Below the pieces are notes generated by a model. The model ran no database searches, was not told the DNA's origin, and was given only the letters and a program-made list of their open reading frames with translations. This document shows, piece after piece, positions 41,500-54,430 of a stretch of 64,000 nt of DNA. The stretch spans positions 1,860,001 through 1,924,000 of the forward strand of contig NC_044019.1 of assembly GCF_900496995.4 (NCBI RefSeq), in the 5' to 3' direction. The stretch comes from Aquila chrysaetos chrysaetos. Taxonomy: Eukaryota > Chordata > Aves > Accipitriformes > Accipitridae. The position numbers and the translations under genes were made by a program. Each line of letters begins with the position of its first letter. Position 1 is the first letter of the stretch.

Positions 41500-41705
41500 A
41501 GGAACGAGCCCCATTAGTACATTTTCACTACAACATGAAATATTAATAACACTTTGCATTTATATAGTGTCATTCATCCAGGAGTCACCAGCCGAGCTCC
41601 TGACATGAATCAAACACCACAGCCAGCTCCAGACATGGCAGGTAAATAGGATTATACCCATTTTCCTGCTGCACACACCGAGGCACAGGGTTTCCTCCAG
41701 GGCAC
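41500..41705 (+). repeat. Ancient amniote interspersed repeat (MIR/L2/CR1-tail-like)
   Basis: CACTTTGCATTTATATAGTG then TCATTCATCCAGGAG resembles the widespread old-repeat motif of the form CACTTAGCACTTATATAGCG followed by CTTTTCATC. It is followed by GTAAATAGGATTATACCCAT then TTTCCTG and CCGAGGCACAGGG, matching the familiar TATTATCCCCATTTTAC ... CTGAGGCACAGAG ending. The order of parts is preserved over about 180 bases. I cannot assign the exact family without a library search. Confidence 0.5.
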
Positions 41706-44280
41706 CAGTGCTTAGTGCCAATGTCTGTTGTGGATGAGACCACCGGCGCTACTCTGCCTGCCATCTGAGGGTGCCACTGCTCAAAATGCCATGGGGCTGC
41801 ATACCATGCATGGGACATCTCTGTCCGATCTGCCCGCTTTGCAGGGAGTTCTGCTGCTGTCAGACAGAAGTTGCTGTAGAAAAGCAAAACGCTTCCTTGG
41901 GCCACCGGCACGTTGTTTTTCCTTGAAGGTTTTGGAATTGCAAGAAAAGTTTTTCCAATTTGTAAAATAACAGCAGCAATATTCAGAGCTTTTTTGGTCC
42001 TTTTGGTCCCTTCCTTGACAGATTTTGCAGATGTGAAGCACAGCAAACCTTGCGCCTGTTACTTCACCCCCTCAGCGGAGCTGGAAGCTGCTCCGCTCCC
42101 CAGAAAGCTAAGGGCGTTGCTGGGTGAGATTTCAAAACATCTCCTGTCCCTCCACCAGCAGCTCCTGCAGCTTTAGCTGCCCAACACCATGCAGGTGACA
42201 CGTTCCCACTTTCTCCAGCCCATCTCCAGGATCGGGTGCCTTTGCTGAGGATGCCAGCAGCCAGGCTGGGGCGTGCCGGGTGGCCAGCACATGTTTGGGG
42301 GTTATTGGCTTGGATTAAAAATAACAGTCAAGGAAAGAAACGTGTTTTACATTCGTGCCGTGAAGAGTGAGCTGTCTGGGTCCTGTCTTTGGAGAAGGAC
42401 CCCATGGGCACATGGCCGTTCTCCAGGACCATCTGCTGAGCTTCACCAGCTCCAGGGACTCACAGGGTCCCAGAAAACCCCTGTCTCGGGCACCACAATG
42501 ATCAGGCAGGTCCCGAGGTCTCTGCTTCACTTCTACACAGGTGAAACCACCAGTGACAGCTGGGTTTTCTGCTGAAAAGTTTGATTTTTTTTGTTAAAAA
42601 AAGTCCAGCTGAGGAAGTGTTGGGTGCCATAGCCCAAACACACAGCAGCACTGGCCGGCGCTGAGCTGCTGCCTCCTCCAGCTGCTGCAGCGTTACTAAT
42701 ATTGTGCTGATGGCGCAGGGAGGGGAGTTGTTTGGTGCAGTTAGGAAACCTGTCAGCCCACAGACAGCCGGGCCCTGACACAACCAGGCAGCTCCTGCGG
42801 CATGAAAGAGCAAGCAGAAAACTAGTGGGGAAAGGGCTATTTTCATCTTATTAAAGAGCCTTATATTTAAACCCTCCTTCAGGTCTGTAGCGCAAGAAGA
42901 TCGCAAAGGCTTTTACACACTAACTCAGGAGGAATCGCTTCTGCTTTCAGTGCTGTTGCATGCAGATGCTGGTTAGCAGGGTGGAATCCCATTATTGACG
43001 CTGGATAAATACAGAAAAATAGGTCCTGGGTGAAGGTACAGAGCGGGTGGTGAGCGGCAGGGAAGCGCCGTTTGCACAGACTGGCCGCCCACTGCTCCCT
43101 TTACCCAGCTTCATCATTATTCAAAGAAGGCGGCACCTTGTCTGCAGATAATTTAAAAAAACCCAAACAGATTAGTGAAAACAATACACAGAGCAGGTTG
43201 GATGTTGGCTAAACCACTGGGAAAGTCGTGTGAGCACCCGTCGCTGTTGCGGCCAAACTGCTCCAGCCCTGGGTCAGCCCTGGTGTTCCCCCCCCCACTT
43301 CCCTGGCCCCATCCACTGGCCCACGGCTCCCCACTGTGCTGCAACCTGCACCCCCCCCATCCTGGGGCTCACGCGGGCTGTCACCCCCTTCCCACACTGT
43401 CAGCGCCTTGGGAGACTTGCAAAAACCCCAAGGATTTCCCAAGGGGGGCTCCCATACCTTTTTGGCCTCCACCTCTGGCGGGGGGGAGGGGCCAGCAAAG
43501 GGTGGTGGAAGGTCCTGCGGATGCTGGTGGCTCAGGGACACGTGCCACGGGACTGACCTCCCATCTCCCAGTACACATGGGAAGAGCCGGTGCAGCCCCA
43601 GCACCGCAGCCGGGCGCTCAGCAGGAAGGGAGAGGGGCACGAGGGCTTCAAACCCTGTTTTTAATAAGATCCACAGGGTCCTGGGGAGGTTCTCACCCAA
43701 AACATGCAGCGCTGCTGGGGAAGGGGGGAAGGCTACAATTAAAGGAGGATGGTGAGAAGGCGGCACTGCTATCGAGGCTGACAGCAATTAAACCGCCCTG
43801 CTGGGCAGCGTGCTAATGAGGAGGGGGCTGCGGCACCCCAGGAGAGCCTGGCGAAGGCGTCTGGATCCAGCATCACCAAACAGCCGCTGCAGCGGTGCAG
43901 GGGCCGAGGTTCTGCTGCGGCTGGACCTGCGGGTACCGCGGGGCAAGGGGAGCTGCAGCCCAGAGCAGCCCGTACCCCACGGCCCCCAGAGTGCCCATAG
44001 CCCACGGCACCCGCCAGCACCGGCCCCCAGCACCCGCCAGCACCGGCCCCCAGCACAGAGACGTAGGAAAGGACCTTTCGCTGCCTCATGTCAGCATCAA
44101 CCCCGAGCTGCCCTAAGAGCCGCCGATATTAACGCTTCCCCTGGCGCAGGTTTCCTTCACGTGGCCAGGACGGTGGTTTGCAGATACGCTGGGTCTGTTC
44201 AGAAGCTCTCCTACAGGAAACCCGTGCTCAGGGACTGTCTGGATGAGAGCAGGCAAACCCTCCACAGCCCAGCCTGGTAG
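41706..44280. other. Intergenic DNA, nothing recognised
   Basis: No gene is recognised. AT-rich pockets at about 41920-42010 and 42830-42880 are minor. A 23-bp unit (CACCCGCCAGCACCGGCCCC...) is tandemly duplicated at 44008-44053. Confidence 0.45.
44008..44053 (+). repeat. Two tandem copies of a 23-bp unit
   Basis: CACCCGCCAGCACCGGCCCC plus CAG occurs twice head-to-tail without mismatch; a partial third start follows. Confidence 0.85.
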
Positions 44281-44284
44281 TGGC

Positions 44285-44430
44285 CATCTAACATGGCCAG
44301 CACCCATTAATCTGCTAACATTTATAAGCGAGACTGCAGGGAGTAACCTCATTTCGAGGGAGAGCTTAATTAATCATGGAATCAAACTGACTTGATGAGA
44401 TTGTTTGCTACTGAGGAGATAAATTCACAT
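44285..44430. promoter_or_regulatory. Conserved-looking AT-rich element
   Basis: CCCATTAATCTGCTAACATT, TTATAAGCGAG and GCTTAATTAATCATGG occur within 150 bases. TAAT-core density and the contrast with flanking GC suggest a non-coding element under constraint. Confidence 0.28.
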
Positions 44431-44859
44431 GGTCAGTGGTGGCTGAGGATGGGGACGAGGTTAGCAGGGACCTAAATCATGGCAGTTGATGGTGGTGAGC
44501 AGAGAAGGGGACAGGGCGAGCAGGGTGCCAGGGCACGCCTGTCCTGCGAAACCTTTTTCTGCACTGGGAAGCAAATGAGTGGGGCACAAAGGGGAGATGC
44601 TGCTGTGGCACTCTGCCCCTAAGAGGGCAGAAATAAGAGCGTTCCCAGCCTGTATAGACCATGCCCCTGCAATGATGGCAAGGGAAGACTGTAGAGGGCA
44701 AAGTCATAAGCTGGAGGGGACCGTGGGCAGTCACAGGGTCCCAGAACCCAGGCGGGGAGGGGTTGGGGTCCCGGGATGCTCTCAAAGAGGGAGCAGAGCC
44801 CAACCCAGCCCTCAGCCCCTGCTGACTGCCACCAAGGGACCCGGTTACGCCTGTATCGG

Positions 44860-45385
44860 GTTGTTTGGCCAAATAATCATCGTGCAAATGACATCTTTGC
44901 CCTTGCCGCTGACCTTGGCAGCATTCAAATGGGTGACCCACAGGTCAAAGTCTTTATATCCTATTACCAGTCTCCTGAGTCATGCCTGTCCCCTGGCACG
45001 TTATATTATTTTGAAATGGCAGCTAAATGGGAAAGAGGTCGTGCTCCCAATACGGCAACAATAGGACATGACAGCACTTTTCTGAGTGATTAAGCCTCAG
45101 GTGATGTCGGGGCTACAAGACAAGTGGCTGAAGGCTGAGAGACTTTAATCACCCCGGACATGTCATCGCATCCTCACGCACCATCCTGCCGGGGTGGGCT
45201 TTTAGTGCGAAACGGGAGCGACAGAAAAAATAATCAAGCCCAACCTGTGCACCCACCAGTTAGTTATCTGTGCTGCAGGTACCGCTGTTAATAATCAGCC
45301 CAAGCTGCCTGTTGGCCCTCAAAGATCATTCCGTAATAAATAAGCTCTGATGCCTTCAAATAACTGTCTGGGGCCGCCGGAGCAG
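44860..45385. promoter_or_regulatory. Cluster of conserved-looking non-coding segments
   Basis: AT-rich stretches with AAATAATCATCGTGCAAATG, CATTCAAATGGGTGACC, TTATATTATTTTGAAATGG, GAGACTTTAATCACC, AAATAATCAAGCCC and GTTAATAATCAGCCC. Two similar AATAATCA(A/G)CCC cores occur 58 bases apart (near 45227 and 45292). There is no coding potential. Confidence 0.3.
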
Positions 45386-45631
45386 ACACTAGATGGCATT
45401 GGGAGAACGCGCCGTGCGGCGCCGGCCGCCTTCCCTGGAACAGTCTGGCAAAGCAGAGCAGAAAACTCAGGATGACAGAGCAGAAAATGTCTCTGCCAGG
45501 GAAGGGCTGCCAGCTCACCTTCAGCCTCGCACCAACCTTGCGGCGGGATGGCTTCCCGGGGGTGAGCGCAGTGGCATGGTGGAGCTTGTGGCGCTTAGCC
45601 TCTTTGCTGAGCTAATAAAAGAGTTTCGCCC

Positions 45632-45633
45632 AA

Positions 45634-45681
<48 letters not shown>

Positions 45682-45684
45682 TTT
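45632..45684 (+). repeat. (AT)n microsatellite followed by a 21-T run
   Basis: About 16 AT/GT dinucleotides run directly into about 21 T. It is low-complexity, likely length-polymorphic, and could be the remnant tail of a retroelement, though no body is recognised. Confidence 0.9.
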
Positions 45685-46412
45685 AATAAGGAGCTGGGGC
45701 CTGGACCTCACATGGCTTCTTGTTGCTCCCCGGAGCCCAGCTGCTCCCGCCGGCACCGGCACTGGCACGGCCGTTCAGGGGTTGCGTGGGTGCCTGCCTG
45801 GCTGGGGTAGCCAGCACCCGGCCACCCTGCACAAGGGATGGCTACAAGGAGCGGGGCTTTAAAGTGAGTTCAAAGCTGAACACTGCTGCTGACCCATCCC
45901 TCCCCTGCCGACACCAGAAACCTGCCAGCTCCCTTTGCATGAAAAGGAAGATTTTTCTCCTGCAGACCGGGCACGTGCTTTCCCAGCCACTGGCAGACAG
46001 AGGGGTCCATTGGGGAGCAGGGGAACATCTGCCGTGAGGATTTGGGGGCCGCAGCCCCACAGCCAGCCAGAGGCTTCAGGCACAGGAAAGCGGCTGAGGA
46101 TTAAGCCTGGAGAGGGCAGGGGACCCGCAGGTTTGCTCACACAGGAGAAGGCAGAACAGCAGCAGGGGCTAGGATGCCCCGATGCACCCCAACTCGGTGC
46201 CTCGGTAAGCCCAAAAAGGCACATTCTGCCTGCCACCCACCATCCCTCTGGCCTGAAATCCCCAGCCACGGGATGGTTTGCCTCGGTGCATCCCAGCACC
46301 CGGCATTTCGCCTCAGGGCAGCGTTTGCAGCTGTAGCCTCCGGCCAGCTCGGGGCTGTGACAGCAATAGGGCATCTGCACCGAGATGGCTGAGCCTTTCA
46401 AACCTCTGTGCT

Positions 46413-46431
46413 GGGGGGGGGGGGGGGGGGG
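46413..46431 (+). repeat. Poly-G run (19 G)
   Basis: A run of 19 G interrupted by one C and continued by seven G. The length is probably uncertain in assembly. Confidence 0.85.
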
Positions 46432-48224
46432 CGGGGGGGACGGGGACGGACACGGACGCCCAGGGCCAGCTCCCCTCAACACTGCAGATCTCACCCACGG
46501 GATCCATCCCTGCGTGTGCCCCTCGCAGCCCGGTGGGACCCACTCGCCCCGCTCCCGTCCTGGGGGCTGGGGTGTCCCTCTGCCTCCCCAGGCACAGCCT
46601 GCTGGTGGGCGAGGGCAAACTGGTGTCACTGGACCCACTCTGGTGGGGACACCGCCCCCCAGCAGTGCCCACACAAGCCCCTTCGTGTCCAGAGTGAGGG
46701 GGAGCACCGTCGGCCCTGCGGCAGCCCCGGGACCGTGCTGTCCAGCGGGGTGCTTCCCCCCCATTCCCATCAGCTATTTCTCCCGTGTCCTGATGAAGCC
46801 CTCCCTCCAGATGAACCTACCAAGATCTGTTTATCTGTCTGTCCATCCACACCCTGCATCTCGCTCTACCCCTCACCTGGGTGCAAAAGTATCCCAAGGG
46901 CTGGTGCGGACGGGCCCCTCCTGGGAACAAGCCTGGGGATATTCTTAACCGGGCAGCGCAGCGTGCTCAGCCCCCCGGACCTGCCACACTGGGTTGGAGC
47001 CAGAAACTGTTTGCAGCAGCCGGGATCAGTCAGGCTCTTTCCCCTTTCGCCCGCTCCCCATCACCTGCCAGCCTCCTCCCGCCAGCGTCTCCTTCCCCCA
47101 AATCACCTCCCGCATCCCCGCTGAGCCGAGCCGACTTTTGCGCTTTGTCTCCTAAATGCTGCATCGCGCAGGCAGCCCAACAGCCACAATACATCTCTTG
47201 ATTGCAGCTCGCTCCCTTCCAGCCAGCCCCGGCCTCGCAGCCCGCGTCTCCCCTCCGCGCTGTCAGCAGCAGGCGGCACGGCACGGCACGGCACATGGCT
47301 CGGCACTGCGGCAGCCCGCCCGCTCCTCCCGTCCTGGGGATAATCCAAAAGCCTCCAGCCGCTGGAAAATGGCATGGCCAGACTTTGCGTTGCTCTGGTT
47401 GTGCAGGTGAGAGCTGCGGGGGTGATGCTACGGTGTCTGGGGCGCAGGCTGCTCTCCTGCCCCAGCCTGCCCCTGCCTCCCATCCCGTGGGGCTGGGACC
47501 CCCCTCCCTTGTTCTCCCTGCCCGAGCAGGGTTAACACAGAGCAGAGCTGAAACTCAAACGTCTTCACAGGCGCCTCTGCCACAGAGCTCAGCTTTTTTT
47601 GGAGAGCTCTGCCCAGGCAGCCTGACATTACAGTATTCTTCCAAGGGCTAAAAACTCGCTCACATCCTAAGAAAAATACTACTTCAAAACCAACCCATCG
47701 CCCCTCTTAATTTGTTCACGCCGCTCCTGGGGACTCTGGGCAGCAAATGCATGAACTGAACTCTGAAAAGGGCCCAGACTTGGCTCAAAGCAAGAGATTT
47801 TGCATCATCGTGTCTTAAAATGTCAGCACTTTAATTAGCTGCCATCTGAAGCTGGAGCGGATCTGTCTGGAAAACAGCTAGCAAACTGTTTTGCCCCTCT
47901 CTGTTTTCAGTTCAGGTTGAGAAATTTGTTCAGGCTGACCTTTTCCCTCCCAGACCCAAAAAAAGTTCCAAATCCATATTGGCGTTTCCTAAAAATAGGA
48001 CAAAATACCCCCCCAAAAATACCAACCAGCTGTAAGGATGATGTTGTGCTCAGCTAAACCACATCACGCCGACGCAGGGAGGAGCCATGCATCAGAGGAC
48101 TTCAGCGGCGAGATTTCTGCCCGGTGAGAGACAAGGCAATCCTCCCAGGGCTCCCACGGTCACCCGCGACCGTCGCGTGCCCGGCACATCCTCCTGGCAT
48201 CTCTCCAGGGCTCCCACCACGTCT

Positions 48225-48335
48225 CATCGCCTCTTCATTAACACGGAGGGCTCCGTGACATTCATTAGGTGCCAGTCTGGGACATGCAGCCAAAACACAA
48301 CGGGACGCTTAATGAGCTGGAGATTCAGTCGCTCC
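48225..48335. promoter_or_regulatory. Conserved-looking element with repeated CATTA cores
   Basis: CTTCATTAACACGG, TGACATTCATTAGGTGCC and CGCTTAATGAGCTGGAG are spaced about 30-45 bases apart. The ordered homeodomain-type cores stand out in the local sequence. Confidence 0.25.
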
Positions 48336-49779
48336 ATCAGCCTGCCCGCGGGCTGGGAGCTGCGGCTGCCTGTGCCTGGCTGAGCGGGTTCAGCGGCACC
48401 GTGCTCCCCACGCACGCTGCCACCGACCCCAGAGGAGAGGCAGGGACGGGCTGGCAGGGCAAACGAAGCGAGCAGGGTGAAGTCTGGGGGGGGGGTGCAG
48501 GGGGCTTTTGAGGGGAAGACAGTCCCTGCTGTCACCCACGGCTGTAACCCATCCTTGGGATCCAGGCTTTCCCGGCATCCCCCCTTGAACAGCACCCGGC
48601 ACCTCTCTAACCCTTGGTGAGCTGGACCTGAGGGCAGGGATGACACGGAGGTGATCAGCGCCATCCCCCAGACCCCAGGAGCCCCCCGACCCGCTGCTGA
48701 AGGGGATGGAGCTGCAGGGCATCACCCCCTGCAAGAAACCTCCCAAGGCAATGCAGGCTTCCCCGTTGTTCTTCTACCTCCAGCCCCATTTGTTGTTACC
48801 ACCAGTGTCAGGGTTTTCCCTTTCATCTCCTTCGGACACTGCTGCCAGGTCCCCTTCATCTGAAAGGAAACCCCCAGTTACAGTTATCTCAGATCAAGGT
48901 GTCACCTGCTCAGAGTTTTCATTTAAATCTCCATCTCACCCACCCTTTTAATTTTATTTTTTGTACCTGTAAGGCTGCCAGAGTCATAATTTACACTCCA
49001 GGATAATTTCTTGCTCTAAAGGATACAGTGAACTTCTTCACCATTTGCCAACCAGCCAAGAATGCTTCTCCAGGTGGGTTACGTGGGGTAATTATTGGAT
49101 TTCAGCTGCTGGAGATGGAGGTTCAAGCCCACTTACGCTCTGTGTGCGTGTGTTAAATTAATGAAAGCAAAGCCAGAGGCAGCACCTGAAAAAACACAGG
49201 AAAGTGGGAGGCCACGATGCCCCACCGCAGCTGCCGGTTTTGGAAATCTCGGTGCCGAGGTGGCACAACACCTCAAAGGGCTCCGGTGCCCCAGACAAGG
49301 CTGTTTCCACCACAACCTCTAAAAGCAGAAGCCACCAAAAGCCAGGGACCGCCATCAGGAAGGGCCGCAGAAGGACCCAGCGTCCACCATCGTGATGGCT
49401 GGGGACCGCGAAGGGCTCCGGGATGCTGGGTTTGGGTCTGAACTTGGCCCGGAGCCCAGCGAGCATCTTCCTCGAGGTCGGCTGGTGCTGCGCAGGCCAC
49501 CGGCACAGCCCGGCACCGCGGGCCGCTCTGCCCTCTCGAAACGGCAGAGCAGCAGTTGGTCTCCTTTGCAGAGCAAGGGAAAGCTCCAGCCAGAGAAATA
49601 CCTTCCTCAGAGCCTAATAATTCTTCAGCATGTCAGAGGAAGAAGAGCGGGATCAAAAGCATCCTCCCTGCCTCCCCGCTCATTGACGGAGAGCCTGGAG
49701 TCCTGGCCTCGCGGTGCTCCGGCTTTGGTGGAGTGCGACACTCATCTGCGGCGTGGCATGCAATTACGGCTCGAAAAAA

Positions 49780-50060
49780 GAAGGGGCAGATCGCCCCGGG
49801 CGTGGGAAGAATAAGAGCCAGCCGCCTTTTATCCGCACCCCACCGTCCGCCGCCTGCCGCTCGCTATTCTTATCCCTCCTGATCAAGGCGAAGCGTTTCC
49901 TCCTCCTGCAATTGAAGCCCGGAGCCCCGGCATTGCGCGGGTGGCACGGGGAACCGTCCGGCTGCGCCGAGCGAGAGATGGAGCCGCTCCCGGCCCCACA
50001 CTGCGGGGCATGACCCCGCGAAGATGGCTTTCAAGCTCAGAGACCGCCTCGTGGAGACAG
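49780..50060 (+). promoter_or_regulatory. CpG-rich patch with possible first exon
   Basis: CpG-dense DNA leads to ATGGCTTTCAAGCTCAGAGA (ATG at 50023) and then GACAG|GTATTT, a plausible donor at 50060/50061. The 12 codons MAFKLRDRLVET are not recognised. It may be a promoter of an unannotated transcript, or chance. Confidence 0.2.
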
Positions 50061-51920
50061 GTATTTATGTACAGATATACATACGTACAGCTCCGCCGCT
50101 TCTCGCACGGGGAGGAAGGTCAGCCTTGGTTCACGCTTGATGTGGGAAACGCTGTAGCTCAGATGATGGCAGGCAGCGCAGGGACAGTTCATGCACCTGT
50201 GTTGGTCCTAAACAGAGGTTGTGCCCTAGGGAAGAGGAGAAAAGGGGCTCTAGGAGGAAACTTTGGTCATTGGGATTTAAAAATCCCCTCGCGTTCTCAT
50301 GAGAGAGACTCTGACTCTAGGTTTCTGTTTGGGCAACTTTGCCCCAAACTCTAGTCCTCGTGAGAAAAACAAGATCCCATGAGTTACGATGGCAAGTGGT
50401 CACTCGCGGGTTGTGCCCCGCTGCCCTAGAAGAAGATGGGAGTTACTACTAGCACCATCCATGAGTAGAAAGCAGAGCTGCCTTGGTGGCAAGAAAAAAA
50501 ACCTCCCCAAGAGCCTGGGTCCGTTCGGCCCCCACGGCAAAGGCTGATGCCCTGGCCAGACAGGGTAACGCAAGTTGATGCAAGGTGGCTGGGTCCATCT
50601 GTTCTGATGTGAAACCAAGTCAGCAGAGCTATCCCAGGGACCAAGAACGTTTGAGGAACAAAGGAGACACCAAACTCGCCTGGTGATGCTCACAGCTCCC
50701 ATCTGCTACAAGAATTTCCTTGTGCAGCAGACAGGCTTTGCTGACACTTCCAGGCTGCCTTTGCCACTTGTCTCCAACTTGGCTCTCTCTGGTTCTTATT
50801 CCAGGAATTAACCAAGCCCAGGGTTTCTGGAGATGCTGGAAGAGCGCACCAGGGAGCACTGGGCAGGTCTCCAGGAGGAGGCTCTAAACGTGCCCAGCTG
50901 CCCATACCCTCAGGAGCAGAGCCAAGCCAGGACTGCAGCCCCCAAACAGCCCCAGGGCTGGGCTGGTGGGACCCCACCGGAGTCGACCTGCTCCACCACC
51001 ATGTCAGGACCTCACCTCTCCCCCTGCCCGGCTGGAAAAGGGGCTCTGGGCAGCCCGCCCTCCCTCTCCTGCCGCTCTGTCTGGAGTCCTGTCACCGCAA
51101 GGATCTCATCACTGAAACCACCGGTGCCGGGGAGAAGGACAAACCGCCTGTTGTCTGCCAACCTCCCACCATTTCAGGTGGAGCTGGATCCCACCCCTGG
51201 TCTCCTGCATAGTGGGCAGCCCAGCCCACCGTGGCAGCAGCCGGGATCACGGGCAGCAGGCCATGGGTATTAATTGGCTGGGAGAGGCATCGTTATTCCC
51301 AGGCTCCCTCCTAGCATGTTCTTTATGTCGATACAGCTGCAGGAAATCAGCTTCATTATCTTGAAGGATCCACAGGCTCTTCCCAGATGTCAAACACAGA
51401 AGCAGCCCTGAGGGCTCTTGCAGAGAAATAAAAGTCCAGTAAAAGTTCACTCCTTACTTTACTCCCAGGGAACTTCTCGACACTGATCCCAAGCTCAACG
51501 GTGACTCATGTGCTGACGGATGAAGCCTCGTGTTTTGGGAGCCAGGGCCGCTCTCTCCCAAGCACCAGGGCTCACACGTGCTGGGTCCTCTCGCTCACCC
51601 CTTGCAGTTAAGGATTTATGGTGCGTTGCACTGAGGATGCCTCAGCGTCCTGGGGAGATGCTGAAGTGAAATGGCCCCGTGGAGAGGAGAGCAGCTCGCT
51701 CCCCCATCTGCACAGCATGGGGTGGGGAATTGTGTAGGGCTCCTTGCTGCAGGTTCATGCCTGACTGCAATCAATATCACCTTTTAAAATTAGTCTACCT
51801 TCTCTTCTCTTTTGCACACAAACACAGTTGCTGAAATTCCTCCATTTCCATGACATTTGGGAAAAAATTCTGCCTCAGTGGAATACTTTCGTTACACTAT
51901 AGACTTTATTACTTTAGGGG

Positions 51921-51974
51921 GAAATTAAAATGAAGTCTAAAATTAAAATGAAGGCTGAAATTAAAATTTTGTCT
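51921..51974 (+). repeat. Three tandem copies of an 18-bp AT-rich unit
   Basis: Units GAAATTAAAATGAAGTCT, AAAATTAAAATGAAGGCT and GAAATTAAAATTTTGTCT follow each other directly, with a few differences. A local duplication inside an AT-rich segment. Confidence 0.8.
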
Positions 51975-53449
51975 GTGATATTGGGAAATAAAGGTTTTTT
52001 GTCCCACCTAATCACTGCACTGCTGTATGTGCAAGCGACTGCCAAGCAGAAAGAGCAGAGCAGTCAGGACAGCTGGGGTCCACTCCCAGGGCTCCCAGTC
52101 ATCCTGCTTTGAAACCGGGGGGAAACAGCTGCCAAAAGTTCGTGGGCAAAGAGCTGCGCCCCAGGTCGGACACTGGAGAGCTGGGGCAGCCGCCCAGCAT
52201 GGCTGTGGGCAGCCCCAGCATGAGCACAGGGAGCTTCTGCGTTATGCTCTTGCTCCTGATTTCTAAATATCTGAACGACATCGGCAGCGATGGCCGTTGG
52301 GCTCTCAATCACCCGCAGCCTGCACAGGGAAGGGCTGCTGAACCTGAGCTGAGGAATTGACAAGGAAAGGTTGACAGACCCAATTTACACATCACCCTGC
52401 TTTTTTTTTTTGCTTAAAATAAAAAAAAAAGCAAGGTTTCTTCCCTGTTTCCCAAAAGCAAAGCCCAGGTCCCCCCTGGCCCCGTCTCGTGCCGGGCTGT
52501 GCCCGGGGGCTGCGGGGCGGCAGGAGGGCGAGGAGGGAGAAGTGAGGAGCTGCCTCTGCACCCTGCCTGTCCCAGGGGCTCTGGACTGTGACACAAAGGG
52601 ACACCTTGTCAACCAGCTTGATCCCACGGCCGCATCTGTAAAATTAACGGAATCGAGCAAAGGGGAAGGGTCTTCACCCATGCTCGTGTGGTGGGAGATG
52701 GCTCCTCTATAAGTGAGCTTGCAGAGATAAAAATGACCCCCCGGGTACAGTGGACGTGTTGTGCTTCAGGACAGCAGCCAGACCTCCAGCTGCCTCGGGG
52801 ACAGAAGGAAAAGGGTTTAAACAGCTAATTCAGGCTTTGCATTTGCCTCAGGCTCTCTGGGTGCAGAAGGGGTGCTGATGCAGCTCACCCTCCACCCAAA
52901 ATTTCTCACAATTGCTGGTCTGTAGCCTGCTGTGCTGTGGGGTTGTGCTCTGCATCCCTCCATCCCTGCCCCAAACAACCCCTGCTCCCGCGGAGCCGCA
53001 TCTGCCAGACCTACCAGGCACACCACCATCCCAGGTAACGTGTTTCTCCGCACAGATATCCTATTTCTGCTCATCTAACAATGCAGGTGTTTGGGCAGAG
53101 AACAGGAGCAGCGGCAGCAGGACCCCCGTGGACCACACGACCCCCTGGCAGCGCCGCTCCCCTGGGAGGCTGATGGCAGAGCTGGAAAGGCCAGGGCAGG
53201 ACGGTGGTGCCCGGTGCCCGGCCAGGCGAAGCGAGGGGTTACCGGTGTCACACATACTCCCCGGTCCGCCGTGACAGCCCTCCGGCCATCCCTCCCTCCT
53301 GACGTCCCCGGCTGCAGAAGACGGGGCTGGATTGCCTGGAACAAACCCAGCAGCTTGCTCCTTCTCTTTCCCAGGCTATTTTTATCCTCCTCCCAATGAC
53401 AGATTGAGGGCTTCAAAAACAGCCCCGTGAACTCTCTCCTGCTTCCCCG

Positions 53450-53830
53450 CCATGGAAATTACTGCACAGCGGTTCAAAATGGGAGAGCAATTTGCAAAAC
53501 AAATAAGTCTCCGATTAGCTAACAAGCGGCAGGCTGACCTTACAGGGACCCTTTCATTAGGAGACACTTATTTCCTGATACTTCTCTATAGAGCACCGAT
53601 TAACTGCATTGGGATGGAGGGAGCTACTTCATACTGTTTTAATGAATTAAATATATGCTCCTATTTGGCTCTTAATGTTAAAAAAATATTAAGTACAGTA
53701 ATTGTCACATTCCCAAAGCCAGTCATCTCTTTACCTAGCAGTTCATCTCTACTTTCCCCTTCCCACCACAAAGTTTAATCTGTTAATGGGCTCCTCGTGA
53801 TACAGTATTTTCCTCCATTAACACCAGCCC
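53450..53830. promoter_or_regulatory. Long conserved non-coding element candidate
   Basis: About 380 bases of even, AT-rich sequence with many TAAT/ATTA and TTAAT cores (CGATTAGCTAAC, TCATTAGGAG, CGATTAACTGC, TTTTAATGAATTAAAT, GTTTAATCTGTTAATGGG, CCATTAACACC). There is no gene-like frame. The texture matches deeply conserved developmental enhancers. Confidence 0.38.
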
Positions 53831-54299
53831 ATCAAAGTGTCCTGCACAGGGAGCTCAGGAGCTCTCTCCTCTGGGTTTCCTCCCGCTCTCTTAAGCTCCG
53901 TCCTGGCCATTAGCTCCTGCTGGGGCTTTATCTTCTCCTCCCCTCTTTCTCCTCTTCCTTCTGCCGGCATCTGCAAACGCAGAAGCAGGAGTTGTGCCTC
54001 CACCGCCGCGGCTCAGCCAGCAACGCGGCTCCCGAGGGACGCCGGGAGGGTTTGGGGACGGGTCAGAGGGCTCAAGAGAAAACATCTTCTCCTGGGACAT
54101 TCCTCAGCCTGCTCTGCTGAGGTGATACCCACCTTTGACTTTCTAGAAACACAAGCCCTCCCAGGATCTCCGAGGGGCTGGGAAAAAGAAGGGGAAAAAA
54201 TAACGACAAGGAAACAGCAGAAGAAGCAAGCGACCGAACGTCCCGGCCATGCGGCTGGCTGTCCTGAAGCTCTCCCCCGCTGCCCACGGGGCTGCAAAC

Positions 54300-54430
54300 C
54301 TCACGTGTTACGTTGATGTGCCTCTGACTGGCATGTAATTTAATTACCGCACGCTTAAAAGATTAAATCCATGATTAAAAGAATTTATATGGATTAGCAC
54401 AGGATGATTTTAAATCACTGCCAGCTCACG
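54300..54430. promoter_or_regulatory. Conserved-looking AT-rich element
   Basis: ATGTAATTTAATTACCGC, AAAAGATTAAATCCATG, ATTAAAAGAATTTATATGG and GATTTTAAATCACTG are tightly spaced and partly palindromic. It is probably a homeodomain-rich regulatory element. Confidence 0.33.

Larger units (their letters stand above)
45686..53440. other. Gene desert, first part
   Basis: No protein family, RNA gene or intact mobile element is recognised. AT-richer pockets that may be conserved lie at 47790-48010, 48225-48330 (CATTAACACGG, CATTCATTAGGTGCC, GCTTAATGAGCTGG), 48900-49170 and 51780-52030. A (GGCAC)4 tract sits at about 47273-47294 and a CpG-rich patch at 49780-50060. In mammals the DNA beyond GJB5 is likewise a gene-poor interval. 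Confidence 0.45.

Noticed and set aside
45632-45684. AT repeat plus T run as a retroelement tail
   Set aside because: No element body or target-site duplication is recognised on either side; kept only as a microsatellite.
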